Source of the DNA: Parapedobacter sp964498395
GTDB taxonomy: Bacteria > Bacteroidota > Bacteroidia > Sphingobacteriales > Sphingobacteriaceae
DNA: 64,000 nucleotides
Direction: 5' to 3'
Assembly (NCBI GenBank): GCA_964498395.1
Contig: CAZCHE010000001.1
Coordinates: 618,570 to 682,569 of the forward strand
Of this stretch, positions 18,955 through 28,129 are shown piece after piece (the stretch's first letter is position 1; each line of letters starts with the position of its first letter). The translations under genes and the position numbers were made by a program. The notes under the pieces are model-generated. The model had not been told where the DNA came from and ran no database searches. It was given only the letters and a program-made list of their open reading frames with translations.

Positions 18955-20193
18955 ATGATTAGAAAAAGAATCACGTTGTTTATGTCGGCCGCCATTGCGC
19001 TAATGTCTTATGCCGGGATAGCAACGGCCGCCGCCAAACTACCGTCTGACACCACTCAAATCAAGATCATCGAGATGGGCACCGGTACAGGGGCAGACCT
19101 TACGATAGATGGTAGACGGTTAAACCCAGGTTGTGGTGTCGTATATCGGATCAAGGAAGGGCGATACAACGCTATACATATCAAAAACATCAAATCGACC
19201 GATGGGTGTGCGGTTCGCGTCGAAAACACAGGCTTGATCGAAGTTGGCCTAATGACACTGGCTGATTTGGATGGTGTGGTGGTCTCAGGCGATGGCTCCC
19301 CGTCGGCTCGCAAGGGTTTTCAGTTTAAAGACAACAGCTACCGTGCGATACAGCTTTTCGGTGCCATCGACAACGTAACACTGCAACACATGTCGTTTAT
19401 CAATATAGCGGACTTTGTGATTTTCTATGACACCGACAGACTATACGATGGTACAGCGGCATCTATCTCAAAAAACTTGCGGTTCTTACATATGGATTGC
19501 GAAAATACCGGCAGCTTTTTGGTGATTAACGGATCAGTGAAACAAGGCAATTTCTACGGCTTTGTCCAAGGGATCGAGATTGCCCATTTGCACTTCAAAA
19601 ATTCAGCTTATGTGGGTCAGGTAGTTTATTTGGGTAATGCTGAAGACTATGATATCCATCATAACATCGTCACAGACATCAATTCGGACCGCACCAACCA
19701 TAATGGTGTATACCACCTGATGGGGCACGGTAAGTTCTACAATAACAAAACGACAAACCACCAAGGCAATGTCGTGCGCGCATGGCTGTATGGGGTCACG
19801 AAACGTGGAGTAGTCGAAATTTTCAATAATATCGCCTATAACAGTACCCGCTACGGAGCTTTCGAACTGCAAGTACCGGAAGCTATGTACCGAGAGTTTC
19901 GCGATTTTCTCCCTAGCGATGCCAAAATTTACAACAACACGGTTGGGAGGTTAAACACCGGTATACCAAAATATTTCGAAGGTCGCTTACTGGATTTATA
20001 TAACATCGGCGGGGGAACGGTTGAGATTTTCAACAATCTTTCTTTCGATCTCCGGGATGATGTTTTGATCAATAATATGTCAGATACTCCCATCTTAAGG
20101 AACGAAGGCAACAAGTATATCCATTCAACACGCGAAGCGGTGGAAAACACCCAAACGTTTAAATCAAAAATCACGGGCATTGGTGCCCAATAA
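18955..20193 (+). CDS. Secreted right-handed beta-helix protein (paralog 1)
   Basis: A Sec signal peptide (basic 'MIRKR', hydrophobic core, 'IATAAA' cleavage region) is followed by repeated strand-turn units with many Asn, Gly and His residues, typical of the right-handed parallel beta-helix fold of pectate-lyase-like proteins. The ATG at 18955 is preferred over 18943 because it starts the signal peptide. It is a full-length paralog of the lipoprotein at 37544: both carry 'DYDIHHN', then 'NHNG', 'GKF', 'QGN', 'RAW' in the same order, and 'INNMS' near the end. It is third in the NRPS operon. Members of this fold may be lyases, epimerases or non-enzymatic; the substrate is unknown. An exported glycan is the natural candidate. 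Confidence 0.82.
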   Translation: MIRKRITLFMSAAIALMSYAGIATAAAKLPSDTTQIKIIEMGTGTGADLTIDGRRLNPGCGVVYRIKEGRYNAIHIKNIKSTDGCAVRVENTGLIEVGLMTLADLDGVVVSGDGSPSARKGFQFKDNSYRAIQLFGAIDNVTLQHMSFINIADFVIFYDTDRLYDGTAASISKNLRFLHMDCENTGSFLVINGSVKQGNFYGFVQGIEIAHLHFKNSAYVGQVVYLGNAEDYDIHHNIVTDINSDRTNHNGVYHLMGHGKFYNNKTTNHQGNVVRAWLYGVTKRGVVEIFNNIAYNSTRYGAFELQVPEAMYREFRDFLPSDAKIYNNTVGRLNTGIPKYFEGRLLDLYNIGGGTVEIFNNLSFDLRDDVLINNMSDTPILRNEGNKYIHSTREAVENTQTFKSKITGIGAQ

Positions 20194-20208
20194 TATATAC
20201 ATCCTCCG

Positions 20209-21087
20209 ATGAACCACCATAATGAAACAGTAACTGTCGTTATCGTAAGTGACGACCACTTCGCACCCATGTTGGCTGCTTTATTAAAATCAATCGACGT
20301 CAATCACCTATGCGAACAAAAAGTCGATATTCACATCGTATCTGACAGGATTAGTCGCGCAAATATCAACAAACTGCAACGTATACCTCTCAATAATACC
20401 ATCTCGCTGCATTGGACTACCTTGCAGAAAATCACTCCGCCAGAACTCCGGTTACCAAAAGACAATACATCGTTTCCTGTAAATGCCTATGCGCGGCTCT
20501 ACATACCGCACTTTCTGCCGAAAAACGTGAGTAGGGCCATTTATTTAGACGTAGATACGATTGTTCTGAAAGATATCAGTGAATTGTGGAATATGGATTT
20601 GGCCGGGTATCCCATAGGTGCCGTGGCCGACCGTTCTGCTATTGTAAGCTCACCATGGGGTGGTATCAAGAACTACAAGGAATTGGGGCTGGATGCCGAT
20701 ACTCCATATTTTAATTCTGGCCTTATGCTCATCGATATCGAAAAATGGCGTGCAATGGATGCCACCAACGCTGTGATTCAGTGTTCCATACAAAACAAAA
20801 AGCATATTACTTTTGCGGATCAATATGGGTTGAATGTTGTCTTTGCCAACAATTGGCGGCACCTACCCAAGGAATGGAATACTTACGCACAGTCGCCGCT
20901 GGAAGATCCCGCCCTCATCCATTTCACCGGAATGAAACCGATATTTAAAGGTTATGCCTTTAGCGAGCCCTATAAACAATTATTTTTCCATTACCTCTCG
21001 CAAACCCCGTGGAACGGATTTAAGCCAAAGAGTAACCGTAAAAGGATGTTAAAAAAAATTTGGAATTATGTGACTAAAAGGTGGTGA
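20209..21087 (+). CDS. Glycosyltransferase family 8 (paralog 1)
   Basis: This is a retaining glycosyltransferase of the LgtC/glycogenin type, 292 residues. The nucleotide- and metal-binding motif is 'YLDVDTIVLKDISELW' (DxD), with 'NSGLMLIDIEKWR' and 'DQYGLNVVF' downstream and a C-terminal 'LIHFTG.KPI' His motif. It is the last gene of the NRPS plus-strand unit, 15 bases after the beta-helix gene. That placement makes it the first glycosylation enzyme directly linked to the peptide/polyketide genes. It is clearly similar to the GT8 at 26346. The sugar, probably galactose or glucose, cannot be read from sequence. Confidence 0.92.
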   Translation: MNHHNETVTVVIVSDDHFAPMLAALLKSIDVNHLCEQKVDIHIVSDRISRANINKLQRIPLNNTISLHWTTLQKITPPELRLPKDNTSFPVNAYARLYIPHFLPKNVSRAIYLDVDTIVLKDISELWNMDLAGYPIGAVADRSAIVSSPWGGIKNYKELGLDADTPYFNSGLMLIDIEKWRAMDATNAVIQCSIQNKKHITFADQYGLNVVFANNWRHLPKEWNTYAQSPLEDPALIHFTGMKPIFKGYAFSEPYKQLFFHYLSQTPWNGFKPKSNRKRMLKKIWNYVTKRW

Positions 21088-21091
21088 CCTA

Positions 21092-22537
21092 TCACAAATA
21101 CTTCGTCAAACCTTTTACATCCGAGAAAGCGTATTTAAACCGAAGCATTAATCCGATATATATACAAGCACCCAGAGCGACCTGAATCAGTGTGTGCACC
21201 AACGAATTGGCATTCGCCCCAACCACAAGCTGGTACCCCTTTATCGCAAGGACCATGGCAATACAAATACTGATCGTTTTGAAAACCACAACGATGAATT
21301 TCCGAATAAAGGGGCCGATGATCATCCGCGAGATATAAAAACTTACGGCAGAAGTGACTAAGGTCGTTATCAGCAGCGCATAAGCTACACCACTAATATG
21401 CCAGTAATGTCCCAGCACGTAAACTAACGGGATCTTCACCATGAATACGATTAAATTAAGATACAGCATATATTGAGGCTTGCCCTGCGAATATACAATC
21501 GTAAACAGCGGATGGCTTAAGCTGGAAATGGCACTAACAAATACAAAAACCTGGATTAGCGGAAAAGTAGCTTCCCACCCATCTCCATATACGATCGGAA
21601 CAATCCCTTCAACCGTAGCAAACAACCCGGCCAGCAACGGAAAGTTTACAACGCTGATAATATCGAGTATTTGAATATAACTTTTACGGAGGGAATCACC
21701 CGTCTGTTTAAACTTGGCGATCAACGGATACGCCACTTGTAATACGATCGGATTGAATTTGGTAATTGGGAATACCGCGAGCTGATAAGCCAGGTTATAA
21801 ATCCCAAGATACTTGGGACCAAGCAATTTGCCGATGATGATACTATCCCAATTTGTCTGGATGAAGTTGAGGATATTCTCCCCCATATTAAACATGCCAA
21901 ACTGAACATGCTCTTTTATCATCGAAAACCTATAAAACCAAAGCGGCTTGAAATAACTCCATCCAAAAACAACGTCTAAAATGGTTGAAACCAGACCAAT
22001 CATCAGGTAACCAAAGACGATGGATAACTCCCGGAATCCGGTCAACGCCAGTGCGACGGTCGTAATGATACCTGCCATGGATCCGCAAATGTCAGCGATG
22101 GCTATCTTTTTAAATGCTAACTCTTTTTTAAGAACAATTTTATAGACAGCCCCCGAAAAACCGACAATAAAATTAAGAGCCGTCAAACTCACCACACGCC
22201 GGAGCCGAGGCTCGTCATAGAAATCAGCAACCAACGGCGAAACCAACACCAATACGAGAAACAACACGCATCCCAGCATGACATTGGTGTAGTGAATGGT
22301 TGATAGAATCCGATTATCCGTATCCTGCTTGTAGATGATCGAGTTACTAAAACCCAAATCTCCAAAAAGCCCGACAAATGCAATCACGACATTACTCATC
22401 GCTACTAATCCGATGATCTCCGGCCCCAATATACGGGCTAATATTGCTACTTGGACAAACTGTATACCGGCTTGACAAACGGCAGATACAGACACCCATT
22501 TACTCCCTTGTACCGCGTTTTTCTTAATGTCGCTCAT
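21092..22537 (-). CDS. Wzx-type polysaccharide flippase (MOP superfamily)
   Basis: This is an inner-membrane protein of 481 residues with about 12 to 14 hydrophobic segments and the N-terminal 'NAVQGSKWVSVS' plus 'ILARILGPEIIGLVAM' signature of PST/MOP exporters. It would move undecaprenyl-diphosphate-linked oligosaccharide repeat units across the membrane for polymerisation. It is the last gene of a minus-strand unit that starts with the dehydrogenase small subunit at 24834, and it ends four bases from the convergent GT8. Confidence 0.92.
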   Translation of the reverse strand: MSDIKKNAVQGSKWVSVSAVCQAGIQFVQVAILARILGPEIIGLVAMSNVVIAFVGLFGDLGFSNSIIYKQDTDNRILSTIHYTNVMLGCVLFLVLVLVSPLVADFYDEPRLRRVVSLTALNFIVGFSGAVYKIVLKKELAFKKIAIADICGSMAGIITTVALALTGFRELSIVFGYLMIGLVSTILDVVFGWSYFKPLWFYRFSMIKEHVQFGMFNMGENILNFIQTNWDSIIIGKLLGPKYLGIYNLAYQLAVFPITKFNPIVLQVAYPLIAKFKQTGDSLRKSYIQILDIISVVNFPLLAGLFATVEGIVPIVYGDGWEATFPLIQVFVFVSAISSLSHPLFTIVYSQGKPQYMLYLNLIVFMVKIPLVYVLGHYWHISGVAYALLITTLVTSAVSFYISRMIIGPFIRKFIVVVFKTISICIAMVLAIKGYQLVVGANANSLVHTLIQVALGACIYIGLMLRFKYAFSDVKGLTKYL

Positions 22538-22555
22538 CAGCTTCTATCCAAAACT

Positions 22556-24262
22556 TTAAATATTCCCACGCTTCAATTCCTCAACGGCATAGCTACATGC
22601 TCTTGCTGTTAACGCCATATAGGTCAATGATGGGTTCTGACATGCCGAGGATGTCATACAGCTTCCATCCGTTACAAAAACATTGGGTACGGCATGCAGT
22701 TGATTATTTCCATTTAGCACGGCCGTCTTCGGATCCCTACCCATTCGCGCCGTGCCCATTTCATGGACGGTTGATCCACCCGGCTTATTGTAGTTAAATG
22801 TATCAATATTGATAAAACCGGCTTTTTTCAACATTTCACCGCTTTCTTCAGCCGCATCCTTCATCATGGCATTTTCATTTTCACGAAAAGAAAAGTTGAC
22901 TTCGATTTGCGGTAGCCCCCATTTATCTTTTTGGCTCGTAGAGAGGGAAATACGGTTGTCTTTGTAGGGCAGACATTCTCCCCACGCAGCCATCCATACC
23001 GTCCAAGCCCCCGGAGTCACTAATTGTTCTTTGAATTCCCTACCAGAACCTGTCAGACCTAAAAATTTGTCCGACCACTCTTGGCGTTCGCCGTGGCCTT
23101 GTAAATTATACCCCCTGAGGAAATCACTCCGTTCCGATCCCGGTAAATTCCGGAATCTCGGAACCAGAAAACCACAAGGACGTCTCCCTTTATAATAAGA
23201 TGTCTGCAATCCTTCATACACACCGTAAGCACCAGCAGACGAATGGTGATCCATCAAATTACGCCCCACTTGATCACTATCGTTTCCCAAACCATTGGGA
23301 AACCTGTTTGATGTGGATTGGAGCAATATTGCTGCGCTGGCAATAGTAGACGCATTTAAAAAGATAATCCTTGCCTTGAAATCAATCACTTCATGTGTCT
23401 CCGCATCGACGACACGAACACCACTGGCTCTGCCTTTTTCCTCATCATACAGGATTTCGCTGACAATCGAGAAAGGCCTGATGGTTAGATTTCCGGTGGC
23501 AAATGCGGCTGGAATGGTAGCGCTGTTGCTGCTAAAATACGCGCCGTATGGGCAACCCCGTACACAAAGATTGCGGTTCATGCAGACTCCCCTGTTGGGC
23601 AAGCTTTTGGTCAGGTTTGCCACCCTGGCAATCGTCAACATCCGATCTTCGTAGTGATTAGCGATTGAGCCAGCCAAGTGATCTTCGATACAATTCAATT
23701 CCATAGGCGGTTGAAAAACCCCATCAGGTAATTGGGGAAGACCGTCCGATCTTCCGCTTACCCCGATAAAAGCTTCGACATAGTCATACCACGGGGCTAA
23801 GTCTTTGTAGCGGATTGGCCAATCTATGGCGATTCCTTCTTTTGCGTTGGCCTCAAAATCAAGGTCGCTCCAACGATAGCATTGCCTGCCCCAGGTAAGC
23901 GACCTACCCCCTACTTGATAGCCCCTGTACCAGGAGAAAGGTGTCTTCTGTATATACGGATGGTCAGTGTCGTTAGCAAAAAAATGTATCGCGGTTTCGT
24001 TAGCTCCACTACTTTGAAGTGGGTTTTGCTTGGTATAGGCTGTCGTTAGGTGTCCCCTAAACTGGAAGTCCCACGGATTTTTAAGCGCTGTTACGTAATC
24101 TTTGATATGCTCGACATTCCTACCCCTGTCCAACAACAGCGTCTTCAGCCCACGTTCGCAGAGTTCTTTGGCGGCCCATCCGCCACTAATTCCCGAACCG
24201 ATCACGACAGCATCGTAGGTATTATCGGCTTTTTTATGATCCATGATATTCATGTTCGTCAT
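22556..24262 (-). CDS. GMC-family sugar/alcohol dehydrogenase, FAD subunit
   Basis: This FAD oxidoreductase of about 568 residues has the dinucleotide fold 'VIGSGISGGWAAKEL' at its N-terminus. A cysteine cluster C-x5-C-x3-C ('CMNRNLCVRGC') lies mid-protein; in related FAD dehydrogenases this region binds an Fe-S cluster. The GMC C-terminal motif has His in 'HEMGTARMG' and Asn in 'CQNPSLT'. The frame is open to 24391, but the ATG at 24262 forms an ATGA overlap with the upstream small-subunit gene and starts just before the Rossmann fold. Relatives oxidise sugars, including the C3 hydroxyl of glucosides. No cytochrome subunit gene is adjacent, so the electron acceptor is open. It may tailor the polysaccharide or its precursor. 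Confidence 0.88.
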   Translation of the reverse strand: MTNMNIMDHKKADNTYDAVVIGSGISGGWAAKELCERGLKTLLLDRGRNVEHIKDYVTALKNPWDFQFRGHLTTAYTKQNPLQSSGANETAIHFFANDTDHPYIQKTPFSWYRGYQVGGRSLTWGRQCYRWSDLDFEANAKEGIAIDWPIRYKDLAPWYDYVEAFIGVSGRSDGLPQLPDGVFQPPMELNCIEDHLAGSIANHYEDRMLTIARVANLTKSLPNRGVCMNRNLCVRGCPYGAYFSSNSATIPAAFATGNLTIRPFSIVSEILYDEEKGRASGVRVVDAETHEVIDFKARIIFLNASTIASAAILLQSTSNRFPNGLGNDSDQVGRNLMDHHSSAGAYGVYEGLQTSYYKGRRPCGFLVPRFRNLPGSERSDFLRGYNLQGHGERQEWSDKFLGLTGSGREFKEQLVTPGAWTVWMAAWGECLPYKDNRISLSTSQKDKWGLPQIEVNFSFRENENAMMKDAAEESGEMLKKAGFINIDTFNYNKPGGSTVHEMGTARMGRDPKTAVLNGNNQLHAVPNVFVTDGSCMTSSACQNPSLTYMALTARACSYAVEELKRGNI

Positions 24263-24834
24263 TTTGTCGCCCAAGAACGTTGTCCGGGAATAACCGGCAC
24301 GCAGGACAGGTAGTGTACAGGTATGGGGTCGTAAGCCAATCCCTCGGTCGCACCTCTTTCCGAAGTGCAATAACCCTCGACGGTAAGCCATTTAAGGACC
24401 TGATAAAAAGGAACCCCAAATAACTTGTTGTGGACTTTGGAAACCAGATGATGGCTAAATTGTGATTTTTTCTCAAAAACCGCTAGTACTTCTTGTTTTT
24501 CTGTTTCGCTACAATGAACAAAACTGTTTGAAAAATACCGATTAGCATGCGATTCTAACGACCTCAACCCATCTACGAAATTCCGCTGTTCTTTCGAACC
24601 GAGACAATGAATGACCATATTTTCGATAAATTGCCCTACTCCGACATCCTTCGCACCGGGGGTATCTGTTCGGGGAATAATGGTTTCAGCCAATTCATCA
24701 ATCAACGGTCGATAACCGGATAATACAGCGTTATCAATTGATAACGATTGCCGAAAGAATCGATAATACAGAAAATATGATAACCCAAAGGTTACACCTG
24801 CCAAGAACAACCAAAGGAAGTTTCTTCGATTCAC
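24259..24834 (-). CDS. Gluconate 2-dehydrogenase subunit 3-like small subunit
   Basis: This 191-residue protein has a twin-arginine-like N-terminus ('MNRRNFLWLFLAG') and the family pattern 'ETIIPRTDTPGAKDVGV'. Proteins of this type escort the GMC FAD subunit to the periplasm through the Tat route and hold it there. The gene overlaps the FAD-subunit gene by ATGA at 24259-24262, the usual order in two- and three-subunit dehydrogenases. A palindromic operator lies 69 bp upstream of its start. No membrane-bound or c-type cytochrome partner is encoded nearby. Confidence 0.87.
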   Translation of the reverse strand: MNRRNFLWLFLAGVTFGLSYFLYYRFFRQSLSIDNAVLSGYRPLIDELAETIIPRTDTPGAKDVGVGQFIENMVIHCLGSKEQRNFVDGLRSLESHANRYFSNSFVHCSETEKQEVLAVFEKKSQFSHHLVSKVHNKLFGVPFYQVLKWLTVEGYCTSERGATEGLAYDPIPVHYLSCVPVIPGQRSWATK

Positions 24835-24902
24835 AGTAAATAGCTATTTGGACGCTGCAAATGTAAATCATTGCTGCGGCAATATGGTGCCGGAAAAATC
24901 AA

Positions 24903-24924
24903 TTTGTAGTTATTTTACTACAGT
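24903..24924. promoter_or_regulatory. Palindromic operator 3 (TTTGTAG-N8-CTACAGT)
   Basis: The left half-site is perfect and the right one matches at five of seven bases. It overlaps the stop codon of the acetyltransferase gene and precedes the minus-strand dehydrogenase/flippase unit, so it should control that unit separately. Confidence 0.55.
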
Positions 24925-25430
24925 TCCCGCTGACGGATAATCCGGGCAGGATTACCTGCCGCAACGCTCTGCGGAGGAATATCTTTCGTCACGACCGAAC
25001 CAGCTCCTATAGTAGTGAAATCACCGATTTGGAGATGACCGATAATACAAACGTTGCAGCCGATATCTACGTTATCACCGATGACCGGGGCCATGCCAAG
25101 TAAGTTTGCCTGATCCAGCTTAACACCCAACGTAGTACACTGGCGCAAACTACAATTTTTGCCTATAATACTATCAGGGTGCACCACCAAGCCTGTACCA
25201 TGGTATATTTGCAGCCCTGGCCCCACACGCGTATTCCAAGAAAGTTCCACTCCCCAAAACCATTCAACAAAAACACGGTAAAAAAACAAGTACCAAAAAC
25301 AAAGGATATACAGTATTTTATGCCGCTTGACATATTGAGCTATCCGAAACATGACAACAATATATTTACCCTTGGTGGGATTCTGATAGTTGGCGTATTT
25401 ATCTTGATAAATGAAGCGGATGAATGACAT
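24918..25430 (-). CDS. Serine acetyltransferase-like O-acetyltransferase (left-handed beta-helix)
   Basis: This acetyltransferase of about 170 residues has hexapeptide repeats ('IIGKNCSLRQCTTLG', 'VIGDNVDIGCNVCIIG', 'IGAGSVVTKDIP') and the end 'GNPARII', as in CysE/WcaB-like enzymes of capsule clusters. A hydrophobic helix near residues 40-60 may touch the membrane. The ATG at 25430 is chosen over 25514 because the upstream 28 residues look unrelated to the family. It likely adds acetyl groups to a sugar of the exopolysaccharide. It is divergent from the GT2 at 25558. Confidence 0.85.
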   Translation of the reverse strand: MSFIRFIYQDKYANYQNPTKGKYIVVMFRIAQYVKRHKILYILCFWYLFFYRVFVEWFWGVELSWNTRVGPGLQIYHGTGLVVHPDSIIGKNCSLRQCTTLGVKLDQANLLGMAPVIGDNVDIGCNVCIIGHLQIGDFTTIGAGSVVTKDIPPQSVAAGNPARIIRQREL

Positions 25431-25557
25431 ACAGTACTCAAAAAATATTGGTGTTTCTATTTGAAAGGCATTAATAAAATTGCCATCTTTACCCGATGAG
25501 AAAGCGCTTACCACGCGAATATATTAATTATATTGAAGATAATCCAAAACGTATACC

Positions 25558-26340
25558 ATGACAATCCCGCGAGGTGACTATGCTTCTGTCTCACTTTTGA
25601 TAACGCATTATAATAGAAGCAAGTCTTTAGCTCGATTATTGGATAGTATCAAGCAAACAGGTATAAATTTTGCCGAGATCGTGGTATCAGATGATCGTAG
25701 CAAGCCCGAGCACCTAAACTACCTAAATGCTTTAAAGGAGCAGTATGGCTTTAGCTTGTTGACGGCACCGATAAACCGCGGATTGGCAAATAATCTTAAT
25801 AAAGGACAATTACACATCAAGACACCATACACGCTTTATGTCCAAGAGGACTTCGTACCGTTGGCGGGATTCAAGCAAGCTTTTGACGATGCGCTTGATT
25901 TAATGGAAGAAGATTTATCCATCGATATTGCTAGGTTTTATGCTTATGGCAACTACCCCTATATGAAGCCCTATAAACGCAACTTCCTAAGCATGCATTA
26001 TAAACCTTGGTACACCGATACGAATAAAATCTATCAGTATAGCGACCATCCACACTTACGTAGAAGCACATTCCTCAACAAATTCGGTCTTTATGTAGAA
26101 GGCATCAAATCTGACAAAACAGAATACCGAATGTGCATCTCTTTTATCAAAAAGGAAGGCAAAGGCATTTTCTACCGTGACTATAAAGCTTTATTCAGCC
26201 AGGAAAACTCCAGTGACGAACCCAGCACGGTAAAACGGGAAGCTTGGCGACAAAGCAATAATTTCTTTATTTCGGTTGTTCGAAAACTCTACCGCCAAAT
26301 CAAATACAATTACGACATCCATATCTCAAATAAAATATAA
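25558..26340 (+). CDS. Glycosyltransferase family 2
   Basis: This 260-residue GT-A enzyme starts with 'VSLLITHYNRSKSLARLLDS', has 'IVVSDDRSKPEHL' and 'NRGLANNLNKG', and an acidic 'YVQEDFVP' in place of the usual DDD. It is the first of three glycosyltransferase genes read as one plus-strand unit (25558-28109), followed after five bases by a GT8. Donor and acceptor are unknown. The replacement of the DxD-type motif by QED is also seen in other GT2 branches, so it need not be inactive. Confidence 0.85.
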   Translation: MTIPRGDYASVSLLITHYNRSKSLARLLDSIKQTGINFAEIVVSDDRSKPEHLNYLNALKEQYGFSLLTAPINRGLANNLNKGQLHIKTPYTLYVQEDFVPLAGFKQAFDDALDLMEEDLSIDIARFYAYGNYPYMKPYKRNFLSMHYKPWYTDTNKIYQYSDHPHLRRSTFLNKFGLYVEGIKSDKTEYRMCISFIKKEGKGIFYRDYKALFSQENSSDEPSTVKREAWRQSNNFFISVVRKLYRQIKYNYDIHISNKI

Positions 26341-26345
26341 CCCAG

Positions 26346-27233
26346 ATGGTCCGAGAACCCATTCATATCGTTTTAGTTTGCGATGACTATTATACCATCC
26401 TCATGGGGGCATTTCTCAAATCCATTGAGCTAAATTACCACGGCGAGGTTCCCATCGAAACTTACATCATAGACGATAATATCAGTGCAAAAAACAGACG
26501 AAAGATTTCTTCGACACTGACTACCGGAAAGCTCAATCTGCATTGGATAAAAATGACGGATGCCATCCCCAAGGATGCCGAACTCCCGTTTATAAACAAT
26601 TATTATCCGCTAAACATACTCGCCAGACTATTTATTCCGCATTTCATCCCTTCGTATATCCAACGAATCATCTATTTTGACGTGGATATGATCATGCTGG
26701 ATGACATTACCAATCTTTGGCATATCGATATCGGTGAAAACATCATAGGAGCTATCAGTGATACCATTGGTTTGGATGCAAAGGACAAAACACTGGCTGA
26801 TGGCATTGCAAACTATGCCGAATTGGGATTGAATCCGGCTCTAAAATATTTCAATTCGGGTCTATTGATCATTGACGTGGATAAGTGGAAACAACACGAC
26901 ATCACAGCGAAGACCCTTCGTGTTATCTCGGAAAACAAAACCTATGCAAAGCTGAGTGACCAATATGGATTAAACGTCACGTTAGCGGGATCCTGGTTTG
27001 AGGTAGATCCGAAATGGAGCTGTTTTTCTGTACACGAAATGCCTAACCCAAGTCTCATCCACTACTTTTATCGAAAACCTATCTATAAATCGTATACTTT
27101 TAAATATAGAGACGAATTTTATCACTATTTGGAACAAACTGCCTGGAAGGGATTCAAACCTATTGGTGACACCAGTAGGTACTTCAAAAAAGTAAAAAAC
27201 TTACTTCATAAACTGCTGTTTAAGTTCCGTTAA
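26346..27233 (+). CDS. Glycosyltransferase family 8 (paralog 2)
   Basis: This 295-residue retaining glycosyltransferase has 'YFDVDMIMLDDITNLW' (DxD), 'NSGLLIIDVDKWK', 'DQYGLNVTL' and 'LIHYFYRKPIYK'. It is a paralog of the GT8 at 20209 along its full length. It is the middle gene of a three-glycosyltransferase unit, with 5-base and 12-base gaps to its neighbours. The duplication suggests two related retaining linkages in the repeat unit, or one linkage on the glycan and one on the NRPS product. Confidence 0.91.
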   Translation: MVREPIHIVLVCDDYYTILMGAFLKSIELNYHGEVPIETYIIDDNISAKNRRKISSTLTTGKLNLHWIKMTDAIPKDAELPFINNYYPLNILARLFIPHFIPSYIQRIIYFDVDMIMLDDITNLWHIDIGENIIGAISDTIGLDAKDKTLADGIANYAELGLNPALKYFNSGLLIIDVDKWKQHDITAKTLRVISENKTYAKLSDQYGLNVTLAGSWFEVDPKWSCFSVHEMPNPSLIHYFYRKPIYKSYTFKYRDEFYHYLEQTAWKGFKPIGDTSRYFKKVKNLLHKLLFKFR

Positions 27234-27245
27234 TGCTGTTTAATT

Positions 27246-28109
27246 ATGGTTCCGATTTGGCGTGCACCGAAATGGATTGAAAAATACCGATTCGATTATC
27301 AAAACTATGATGACGTTCCCCAGGAGGTTTTTGATTCGATCAATGGGCGATTGGATCGGCACCTGAGCGATACGCCGGAAGTCAGTATTTTGATTGCTGC
27401 CTGGAACGAAGAAATCAATATATTACGGACTATAGCAAGCCTGGCCGATCAAAAAACCAATGTTCCGTTTGAAATTGTAGTGGTAAACAATAACTCAACT
27501 GACCACACACAAGACGTATTGAACCGGTTACATGTTCCATCGTTTTTTCAGCCTATACAAGGATGGGGACCAGCTAGGCAAAAAGGATTGGAAAACGCCC
27601 TTGGCCAATATGTATTGATAGCCGATGCGGATTGTATTTATCCAAAGGACTGGTTGGAAGAACTTCTCAGCCATCTCAAGCGAGATGGGGTAGTGTGCGT
27701 ATACGGCCGGTATTCCTTCATTCCAGTGCCCGGGTACGCCCGTTGGCAACTGTTTCTCCTTGAAAAGTTAAAAGACCTCATCGCGGAATTCAGGCATTTC
27801 AAGCGCCCTTATTTGAACGCGTATGGGATCAGCATGGGGTATCTACGAGAACCCGCTCTTAAAATCGGTTATGTCATGCACAAGATACGCGGCGAAGACG
27901 GGCGGCTGTGTTTTGATCTGATGCAATATGGCAGTGTCCGACAAGTGAAATCATCCAAGGCGAGGGTCTGGACAGCGCCGCGCACTGTCCAGCGCGATGG
28001 CAGTTTCTCCCGAGCTTTACTGATTAGGATACGTAAGGAACTGGGGCGTTTTACCAGTCTGTTCCGTCCAATGGAGCCACACGATACAAAAACGTCCAAA
28101 AACGAATAA
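27246..28109 (+). CDS. Glycosyltransferase family 2
   Basis: This 287-residue enzyme has 'VSILIAAWNEEINILRT', 'EIVVVNNNSTDHTQ' and the metal-binding 'IADADCIYPKDW' (DxD). A GEDG-type segment near residue 218 matches the ED motif expected of the catalytic base. It closes the plus-strand glycosyltransferase unit and is convergent, 20 bases away, with the GT14 gene. No transmembrane segment is obvious. The linkage formed is unknown. Confidence 0.9.
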   Translation: MVPIWRAPKWIEKYRFDYQNYDDVPQEVFDSINGRLDRHLSDTPEVSILIAAWNEEINILRTIASLADQKTNVPFEIVVVNNNSTDHTQDVLNRLHVPSFFQPIQGWGPARQKGLENALGQYVLIADADCIYPKDWLEELLSHLKRDGVVCVYGRYSFIPVPGYARWQLFLLEKLKDLIAEFRHFKRPYLNAYGISMGYLREPALKIGYVMHKIRGEDGRLCFDLMQYGSVRQVKSSKARVWTAPRTVQRDGSFSRALLIRIRKELGRFTSLFRPMEPHDTKTSKNE

Positions 28110-28129
28110 ATCTCCCGTGACGATAACGA

